Assembly: GCA_029260635.1 (NCBI GenBank)
Contig: JAJDCW010000070.1
Coordinates: 1 to 43,462, forward strand
Length of the DNA: 43,462 nucleotides
Reading direction: 5' to 3'
Source: Phycisphaeraceae bacterium
GTDB lineage: Bacteria > Planctomycetota > Phycisphaerae > Phycisphaerales > Phycisphaeraceae
In this document: piece by piece, positions 34,512 through 40,890 of the stretch
Layout of the letters: each line of letters opens with the position of its first letter
Numbering within the stretch: the first letter of the stretch is position 1
Notes under the pieces: model-generated
The model's database searches: none
Told to the model about the DNA's origin: nothing
The model's input: the letters and a program-made list of their open reading frames with translations, nothing else
Made by a program: the position numbers and the translations under genes

Positions 34512-35627
34512 TCAGCCCCGGTCGGACACGATCGAGGTCGAGTCGCGCAGCACCAGGTGGGCGGGCATCCGCTCAGCTATCTTCTGCGTCTTGCCACGCA
34601 CGCGCTGGACCAGCATCTCACACGCCCGCGTCCCCACCTCGTACAACGGCAGGTGCACGGTCGTCAGGCTCGGATTCACGAACGCCATCTGCTGGATATC
34701 ATCAAACCCGACCACCGAGACGTCCTGTGGCACGCGCTTGCCCATATCCATGAGCCGGTGCATCGCGCCCAGCGCCATCTTGTCGTTACACGCGAAGATC
34801 GCCGTGGTATCCGGGTGCCGCTTAAGGACTTCATCCGTCGCGGCAGCGCCGCCTTCTTCGGTGAATCGCCCGTCGGCCGTCCAGCTCTCATCCGCATCAA
34901 ACCCCGCGTCGTGCATCCGGGCAAAATACACGCCCATGATGTCGCGGACCGTCTGGGCCTCCGAAGCACCCGCGATCAACGCGACCTTCTTATGCCCAAG
35001 CTGCAATAGCACGTTCATCACCTGCTCGGCGCCCGAGCGGTAATCCGCCACGACGTAATCCAGGTTCAGATCGGGGAAGTAGTTATTCACACACACCATC
35101 GGGAACCCAGCCGCCGCGAAGTCTTTCACAAACGGGTGCCGGTCGTTAACCCCCAGGCAGAACATCCCGTCCACGAACCGCCGTTCGAACAACTCCATGT
35201 GCTTGCGTTCACGCAGGAAATCCGGCTTCGCTGACTCCAGCATCACTTTATGGCCCAGCCGGTCGGCCCGGTCGCAGATCCCGCTTAACAGTTCCCCGAA
35301 ATACGGGTCGCTGAACGCGTGACGCAAAGGCGGCAAAAGCACCGCCAACACCCGCGTGTACTGGCTGGACAGGCTCTGAGCCAGACGATTGGGCCGATAC
35401 CCCAGCTTCTCAATAATCCGCCTGACCTTGATCTGAGTCGCCTTGCTGATCCGTGGGTTGTCATTCAGGACCATGGAGACCGTCGCCACTGATACACTGG
35501 CCTGTTGCGCGACCTCGCGCATCGATACCCGCCGAGTACCGCCATTGCGCCGGCTGGACGGCTGGCGCGTCTTGGTCGTGGTGGACGCCGCTGGCGCGTC
35601 CGCGATCTCACTGGATGGTTCAGACAT
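34512..35627 (-). CDS. LacI family transcriptional regulator of the glucan locus
   Basis: This 371-residue repressor has an N-terminal lead of about 33 residues. A LacI helix-turn-helix follows: SMREVAQQASVSVATVSMVLND, then RISKATQIKVRRIIEKLGYRPN with the hinge RLAQSL. A periplasmic-binding-protein-like effector domain (residues ~95-365) follows, ending with the usual ACEMLVQRV and a LVLRDST tail. It binds as a dimer to a DNA dyad and responds to a sugar, probably maltose or a maltodextrin given its neighbours. It is the first gene of the minus-strand run and its promoter overlaps a GGTAAAAC/GTTTACC dyad, so autoregulation is likely. The lead before the HTH is unusual but common in planctomycetes. 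Confidence 0.93.
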   Translation of the reverse strand: MSEPSSEIADAPAASTTTKTRQPSSRRNGGTRRVSMREVAQQASVSVATVSMVLNDNPRISKATQIKVRRIIEKLGYRPNRLAQSLSSQYTRVLAVLLPPLRHAFSDPYFGELLSGICDRADRLGHKVMLESAKPDFLRERKHMELFERRFVDGMFCLGVNDRHPFVKDFAAAGFPMVCVNNYFPDLNLDYVVADYRSGAEQVMNVLLQLGHKKVALIAGASEAQTVRDIMGVYFARMHDAGFDADESWTADGRFTEEGGAAATDEVLKRHPDTTAIFACNDKMALGAMHRLMDMGKRVPQDVSVVGFDDIQQMAFVNPSLTTVHLPLYEVGTRACEMLVQRVRGKTQKIAERMPAHLVLRDSTSIVSDRG

Positions 35628-35644
35628 CGGCCTGGTCCTGAGAG

Positions 35645-35652
35645 GGTAAACC
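35645..35652. promoter_or_regulatory. GGTAAACC half-site near lacI start
   Basis: A single GGTAAACC lies 18 bases before the lacI ATG, identical to the half-site at 35953-35960 and the complement of that at 34475-34482. It may be an auxiliary operator within the untranslated leader. Confidence 0.35.
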
Positions 35653-35690
35653 CGTTATTGGAGTGCTCATGAATCTCAGACGCACGGATT

Positions 35691-35721
35691 GGTAAAACGT
35701 TAACTGCTTAAACAGTTTACC
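35691..35721. promoter_or_regulatory. Operator dyad over the lacI promoter
   Basis: GGTAAAAC at one end and GTTTACC at the other form a 31-bp dyad. It overlaps the predicted -10 and transcript start of the lacI gene, where a bound LacI-type repressor would block initiation. Confidence 0.6.
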
Positions 35722-35741
35722 AGATCATTAAACACCGTCAA
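35714..35741 (-). promoter_or_regulatory. Sigma-70 type promoter of the lacI gene
   Basis: On the minus strand TTGACG (35741-35736), 16 bases and TAAACT (35719-35714) give a plausible promoter, with a start near 35707 and an 80-base leader. Confidence 0.5.
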
Positions 35742-35933
35742 GTATCAACCCGCAGAACGGGGCAGAAAATACATAATCACGGCTGCGGCAGTTAACCCTG
35801 CCCCTGAAAAGGTTTGCGGCCCAACAGCCCCGGCCATGGGGCGAGAAAGACGCTTGTGATGCCTATTAAAATACTAACAAAATACCGGCCTCGGCCACGG
35901 ATACACCGGCAAGCAAGTCGTGAAATTTATCGT

Positions 35934-35959
35934 GTTTACCGCGATAATGGCCGGTAAAC
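35934..35959. promoter_or_regulatory. Operator dyad next to the plus-strand promoter
   Basis: GTTTACCG (35934-35941) and CGGTAAAC (35952-35959) are exact reverse complements 10 bases apart, using the same core as the lacI dyad. The dyad ends 2 bases before the -35 of the downstream promoter. Confidence 0.65.
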
Positions 35960-35961
35960 CC

Positions 35962-35989
35962 TTGACATCAACCAATCCGGGGTTATATT
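35962..35989 (+). promoter_or_regulatory. Strong sigma-70 promoter of the PEP-CTERM/amylase unit
   Basis: TTGACA (35962-35967), 16 bases and TATATT (35984-35989) form a near-consensus promoter. Transcription would start near 35996, giving an unusually long leader of about 245 bases before the next gene, with a CCGCC/GGCGG hairpin at its 5' end. Confidence 0.7.
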
Positions 35990-36243
35990 CGTGTGTGGAG
36001 GAGAGCCATACCCGCCCGTTCTGGCGGCTCAGGCCACGGAGAAGACGAGACTAACCCCTGTCCCCGTCAAACCTCTTCCAAGCCGAAAGGCCGGTTGTTC
36101 GATTGTTTTTTGGGATTAAGGTTAAAACGGTTAAGCATTAAACGGGGCAAAAGCCCACCGCTTAACAGGAACACGTTGTGAATGTTTAAGAGACATCCGA
36201 GCTCTGCAAAGTTTGATTTTTATTTTCACTAAAGGAGGAAGGT

Positions 36244-37131
36244 ATGAAAGGCTTAGTAACAGGAATTTCGACCGCTGCCCTGCTGGTAGCGGCCGGAAAC
36301 GCTCAGGCCATCACTGTCGATGGCACGCGTGACGCGGGTTACGGCTCAGCCCTGGCGCTGCAGACCGTCGAAACCCAGTTCGGTGACAACGAGTCTGAAT
36401 GGAACGGCGGCTACGCCACCATCGACGGCGGCAAGCTGTACATCATGCTTACCGGCAACCTGTCGGGTAACTTCAACAAGCTCGAGGTCTTTATCGACTC
36501 CAAGGCCGGTGGCCAATCGGTGTTTGATTCCTCGGGGAACGACGATGCCGACCGCATGGACGGCATGGTCTTCGACGTCGGCTTCACCGCCGACTACCAC
36601 ATCATCTCGCGCCGTGGCAACGCAGGCAGCGATAAATTCGATGTGGATTTCGCCGACCTCGGAGCACAAACATTCAGTGCCTATGCTGACGTCTTCGGCG
36701 GTACACAAACCGGCAGCGGGGCGACCGGCACCGGCGTAAACGCATCGGCCATCGGCGTCGCCTACGACAACTCCAACGTCGCTGGCGTCCTCGGCGGTAC
36801 CGCAGCGGCAGACCAGGTAGCCGCAGCCGCGGTCACCACCGGTCTGGAATTGGAGATCGACCTGGCAGACATCGGCTACGTCGGCGGGCCCATCAACATC
36901 ATGGTCGGACAGAACGGTGATGGACACCACTTCTGGTCCAACCAGTTCCTCGGCGGCCTTGCAGCCCCGCAGGGCAACCTCGGTGGTGATGGTGCCGGCA
37001 ACTTTGACGGCTTCGGTGATATCGACCTGACCGCCTTCGCTGGCGACCAGTTCTTCACCCTGGTCCCCGAACCTGCCAGCCTCGCGCTGCTGGGCCTCGG
37101 TGGTCTGGCGATGCTCCGTCGTCGCGCCTGA
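36244..37131 (+). CDS. Secreted PEP-CTERM protein of the glucan locus
   Basis: This 295-residue protein has a cleavable signal peptide (AAGNAQA near residue 22). The body of about 240 residues is acidic and rich in Gly, Asp and Asn, starting TVDGTRDAGYGSALALQTVETQ. The C-terminal PEP-CTERM signal is VPEPASLALLGLGGLAMLRRRA. Such proteins are exported, processed by an exosortase and placed on the cell surface or in exopolymer. AAAGGAGGAAGG before the ATG is the strongest ribosome site in the window, pointing to high expression. The body is not a domain I can name; a glycan-binding or surface function is inferred only from its position before the PEP-CTERM amylase. Confidence 0.85.
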   Translation: MKGLVTGISTAALLVAAGNAQAITVDGTRDAGYGSALALQTVETQFGDNESEWNGGYATIDGGKLYIMLTGNLSGNFNKLEVFIDSKAGGQSVFDSSGNDDADRMDGMVFDVGFTADYHIISRRGNAGSDKFDVDFADLGAQTFSAYADVFGGTQTGSGATGTGVNASAIGVAYDNSNVAGVLGGTAAADQVAAAAVTTGLELEIDLADIGYVGGPINIMVGQNGDGHHFWSNQFLGGLAAPQGNLGGDGAGNFDGFGDIDLTAFAGDQFFTLVPEPASLALLGLGGLAMLRRRA

Positions 37132-37142
37132 TCGAACACAAC

Positions 37143-37160
37143 GACGAACCCAGGTTCGTC
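37143..37160. other. Intergenic hairpin after the PEP-CTERM gene
   Basis: GACGAAC-CCAG-GTTCGTC is a perfect 7-bp stem followed by TTGTAA. It could act as a weak terminator or an RNA-stabilising end. Confidence 0.45.
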
Positions 37161-37177
37161 TTGTAATCAGAAACCTC

Positions 37178-37207
37178 CCACGGCGTGGCCTGACCGCCAC
37201 GCCGTGG
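37178..37207. terminator. Strong hairpin between PEP-CTERM gene and amylase
   Basis: CCACGGCGTGG and CCACGCCGTGG form a perfect 11-bp stem with an 8-base loop, followed by ATTTAG without a long T-run. It probably causes partial termination or protects the upstream message, making the amylase less expressed than the small protein. Confidence 0.55.
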
Positions 37208-37282
37208 ATTTAGAAAGCCGACGCGTCGTTCTCCCACACCGTGCCGGCTCTACTACGAACGACCGATCCAGGAGCGAAGCGC

Positions 37283-40200
37283 ATGCATCACGCAGCTGAG
37301 CCAATATCTATCCGTCTAATCACAAAAAGCCGGCCTGGCATCGCCCTCGCCCGGCCCGCGCTCGTCGCCACGCTGCTCGCTATCACTTCCACCGCCGCGC
37401 TCGCTCAGGACACCTCCAACCCCGCCACGCTCCAGATCTTCGAGGCGAGGTGGGACACCATCGAGGACCGCGCCGTCGATATGTTCTACGCCGGCTACGG
37501 CGCCCTCTGGCTGCCCCCGCCGGCCCGCGCCGACTCGGGCGACCAGTCCGTCGGCTACGACGTCTACGACCGCTTCGACCTGGGCGATGAAAACCGCGCC
37601 ACAGCCTACGGCACGAAGACCGGCCTGCAGACCGCGATCGGGCAGTCGCACAACGCCGGCATCAGCGTCTACACCGACCTGATCCTCAACCACAACGGGT
37701 TCACCGAACTGGGCCAGACCGACGGCGGCGGCAACTCATTCGAAGACGCCGGCGGCTACCCTGGCTTCGCCATCACACTCCCCTCCGACATCGACGGCGA
37801 CTTCCACGGCGCTTTCGAGTCAGGCGACCTGAACGGCCGACTCTCCGGGCTCATCGATATCGCGCAGGAAAAGACCGGGCCGAACAATCAGTTCATACGT
37901 ACACCCGTAACCGTAGGCGACCCAAACAACATCCCCGCGGGCACCACGCCCGCCTTCGGCCGGATCGCCAACGTCCCCACGCCAACCAACGCGCAGTTCT
38001 ACCCCGACCAGGGCATCGCGGGCACGCAGATCGACGTCGACCCCGGCCCTGGCGTCTCGCTGGTCACCCGCTACAACTTCAACAACGCCGACCCCATGGC
38101 CGGCGACGCCACCATCGAGACCGCCGAAGACCTCCTGATGCGCAACGTCCAGTGGATGGTCCAGGTGGTGGGTGTTGATGGCTTCCGCATCGACGCCGCC
38201 AAGCACTTCCCCGCCTCCACACTCGAACGCCTAGACGAGGCTGTATTCGCCGCAAGCAACCAGGTCCAGCACGACGGGTCGATCAAGCCGATCTTCTCGT
38301 TCAGCGAAATCCTCGACGGCAACAAGGGATTCCTCCAGACCCGCATCGAGCGCAACCTCCCGAACAACCACGCCATCGACCCGCTGGATAACCAGGTCCA
38401 GGGCAACCGCGACGCGCTGGACTTCCCCCTGTTCTTCGCCATGCGCGACAACCTCACCGGTAACGGCCTTGCCAACAACTGGCACGGCATCCGAAACGCC
38501 ACGCAAGACACACAGGACGACGGTCTGCGCAACGGCACGCAGGGCGTCTCCTTCGTCGACAGCCACGACCACCTCCCCGGCGGATTCGCTTTCCTTAAGG
38601 ACGTCGCCTACGCATACACCCTCATGCGCCCCGGCGATGCCGTCGTCTACCACAACGCCAAAGAGTTCGGCGGCGGACGCTCCTTCCCCAACGACGGCCG
38701 CGACGATGCGCTCGGCGGCTTCAGCTCCGATACCGTCACCACGCTGCTTGATATCCGCAACACCCATGGCCGGGGCAGCTTCCACGAACGCTGGATCGAC
38801 GACGCTTTCAACCCCAACGGCTTCTCCAACATCTACATCTACGAACGCGGCAACTCCGCCGTCGTCGGGCTCAACAGCCGTGTCGATAACTTCGTCGAGA
38901 CACGTAACGGCGTGCAGACCGAGTTCGCCCCCGGCACGCACCTGGTCGAACTCACCGGCAACGCCGACGACCCGATCGTCGATCCCGGGGGCAATATCCC
39001 CAACACCGTCGTCGTCGACGGCTCCGGGCAGATCAGCGTCAGCATCCCGTCCAACAGCACGCACGGCAAGGGCTACGTCATCTACGGCCTGGCGACCCCC
39101 GACGCCGCCATGAGCCTGACCAATATCGACTCCGTGATCGCAGGTGCCGGCACAACCTCCATCAGCGCCACCGCCAACGTCAACGACGTCGATGTCATCA
39201 CCGCCGACAGCTTCACGATCCGCATCGACACCAGCCCCGTCACCCTCCCCGACAGCTTCCGGGACTTCGATGCCGACGGCGACTTCGCCGCCTTCAAGAT
39301 CGACGAGGGCTACGACGCCAACAACACCGGCGGCATCGACTTCGTCACCCCCGGCTCGGTGACCTACGGCTTCGAGAACTTCGTCACCACCAACGCCCCC
39401 GGCTACATCGACAACGGCTCGGGTACGAACATCGGGTCTGGCACCGGCGTCTTCGAGCAGACCATCGACACCACGCAGCTCGCCGAGGGCTACCACTTCA
39501 TCACCGGGCGCACCTTCCGCCACCGCGACTCCGGACCCGCCATCTACGACGACCGGCGGCGCGCCATCTACATCGACCGCCTCCCGCCCGACTCCGCCGT
39601 CGACACGTTCGAGCTTAACGGCTCGGGCACCGGGAACATGGACCTGCTGATGCGCTCCGTGGACAAGACCGCGCAGGCCGTCTTCGTCTACCTGGACCTG
39701 CCCGCCAACGCGACCGAGGCCGAGATACTCGACGTCGATCCGAGCCTGAACACCACGCTCAAGATCGACCGCGACCTCTTCAGGCGTTCCTACCTCAACG
39801 TCCGCGATGGCAACCACGTCGTCACGCTCCTGACGATCGAATCCACCGGCAGGATCAATATCCAACGCTTCGCCGGCCTTAACACCGACGGCGCCAACGG
39901 CGCGGGCATCGGCGACCTGAACTCCGACGACGCCTTCTCACCCAGTGACCTCACCGGCGTGCCCGGCGGCTTCGAGGACATCCTCTACAGCCAGAACGAC
40001 AAGTTCCACGCCGCCGCCGACGCCAACGCCGACGGCCTGATCGACAACCGTGATCTGTTCCTGCTGGAAGCAGCGCTCACCAACGGCGGGGCCGATGCCG
40101 CAACCCTGCTCGCGCTTACGGGCGTCCTGAACCGACGCGCCGACCTGAACGAAGACACCTTCACCAACGCCGCAGACATCGACTTCCTCTACACCCAGTT

Positions 40201-40714
40201 CGGCTCGTCCGACTGGCTGGTTGACCTGGATGTTTCCGGCAACACCGACGCCGACGACGTCACCACACTCATCCAGTCGCTATTGCAAACAAACTTCGGC
40301 GACCTGGACCTCGATGGCACCGTCTCCTACGCCGACCGCAACACCCTCGAAGCCAACCTTGGCCAATCCGGCCTGGGCTGGGCCGGCGGCGACATCAATG
40401 GCAGCGGACTCATCGACCAGGACGACCTGAACCTCCTGCTCGCCAATCTTCTTGAAGGCGACCTCGACGGCGACGGCTTCGTCGGCATCGACGACCTGAA
40501 CATCGTGCTCGCCAACTGGAACCAGAACGTCACCACTGGTGACCCACTTGTCGGCGATCCCTCCGGCGACGGCTTCGTCGGCATCGACGACCTCAACGCC
40601 GTCCTCGGCGACTGGAATGCCGGCAGCCCACCCAACTCCACCGCCAATATCCCCGAACCCACCAGCCTGTTGCTGCTGAGCCTGGGCCTATTCTCGCTAA
40701 ACCGCCGTGCTTAA
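37283..40714 (+). CDS. Surface GH13 alpha-amylase with dockerin-like repeats and PEP-CTERM
   Basis: This 1143-residue secreted amylase starts with a long signal peptide (cleavage near TAALAQ). A GH13 domain follows: TLQIFEARWDTIED, region I DLILNHNG, nucleophile in GVDGFRIDAAKHF, acid in FSFSEILDG and the third residue in FVDSHDHLPG. Then come a middle region of beta domains and, from about residue 870, several dockerin/EF-hand-like loops (ADANADGLIDNRDL, LDLDGTVSYADR, DLDGDGFVGIDDLN twice). It ends with the PEP-CTERM signal IPEPTSLLLLSLGLFSLNRRA. It would break starch at the surface. The ATG at 37283 has GGAG 9 bases upstream. It follows the small PEP-CTERM gene by 151 bases and probably shares its promoter. 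Confidence 0.93.
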   Translation: MHHAAEPISIRLITKSRPGIALARPALVATLLAITSTAALAQDTSNPATLQIFEARWDTIEDRAVDMFYAGYGALWLPPPARADSGDQSVGYDVYDRFDLGDENRATAYGTKTGLQTAIGQSHNAGISVYTDLILNHNGFTELGQTDGGGNSFEDAGGYPGFAITLPSDIDGDFHGAFESGDLNGRLSGLIDIAQEKTGPNNQFIRTPVTVGDPNNIPAGTTPAFGRIANVPTPTNAQFYPDQGIAGTQIDVDPGPGVSLVTRYNFNNADPMAGDATIETAEDLLMRNVQWMVQVVGVDGFRIDAAKHFPASTLERLDEAVFAASNQVQHDGSIKPIFSFSEILDGNKGFLQTRIERNLPNNHAIDPLDNQVQGNRDALDFPLFFAMRDNLTGNGLANNWHGIRNATQDTQDDGLRNGTQGVSFVDSHDHLPGGFAFLKDVAYAYTLMRPGDAVVYHNAKEFGGGRSFPNDGRDDALGGFSSDTVTTLLDIRNTHGRGSFHERWIDDAFNPNGFSNIYIYERGNSAVVGLNSRVDNFVETRNGVQTEFAPGTHLVELTGNADDPIVDPGGNIPNTVVVDGSGQISVSIPSNSTHGKGYVIYGLATPDAAMSLTNIDSVIAGAGTTSISATANVNDVDVITADSFTIRIDTSPVTLPDSFRDFDADGDFAAFKIDEGYDANNTGGIDFVTPGSVTYGFENFVTTNAPGYIDNGSGTNIGSGTGVFEQTIDTTQLAEGYHFITGRTFRHRDSGPAIYDDRRRAIYIDRLPPDSAVDTFELNGSGTGNMDLLMRSVDKTAQAVFVYLDLPANATEAEILDVDPSLNTTLKIDRDLFRRSYLNVRDGNHVVTLLTIESTGRINIQRFAGLNTDGANGAGIGDLNSDDAFSPSDLTGVPGGFEDILYSQNDKFHAAADANADGLIDNRDLFLLEAALTNGGADAATLLALTGVLNRRADLNEDTFTNAADIDFLYTQFGSSDWLVDLDVSGNTDADDVTTLIQSLLQTNFGDLDLDGTVSYADRNTLEANLGQSGLGWAGGDINGSGLIDQDDLNLLLANLLEGDLDGDGFVGIDDLNIVLANWNQNVTTGDPLVGDPSGDGFVGIDDLNAVLGDWNAGSPPNSTANIPEPTSLLLLSLGLFSLNRRA

Positions 40715-40890
40715 CCTCATCGACAGGCTTAAAACCGGCTAACTCAGCAATTTTCCTAGATAACAGGCCCTTAATCCCGCATAATATCTGTTAACACCTC
40801 CACGGGCGGGGACATCGCTGTGCTGCGCAGGGCCCCGAGGTTCAACTTTCTAATGCCCCCTCGGCGGGCGGATTTAAGGGCGGGTCAGCC
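40715..40890. other. Intergenic region before the last gene
   Basis: No clear terminator follows the amylase. A CATAATAT stretch near 40780 could be a -10 element for the next gene, but I find no convincing -35. AAGGGCGGG lies about 8 bases before the next ATG. Confidence 0.3.

Noticed and set aside
35993-36181. 62-aa ORF in the leader of the PEP-CTERM gene
   Set aside because: It would start at a GTG at or before the predicted transcript start, has no ribosome site and no sensible protein features.
38231-39865. 544-aa minus-strand ORF
   Set aside because: Antisense of the PEP-CTERM amylase; Val/Asp/Gly-rich with no domain, whereas the plus strand has signal peptide, GH13 motifs and PEP-CTERM.
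40427-40610. DNA repeat or recombination hotspot in the amylase 3' end
   Set aside because: The near-identical stretches encode EF-hand/dockerin-like loops (GDGFVGIDDLN), so protein repeat structure explains them without a separate DNA element.
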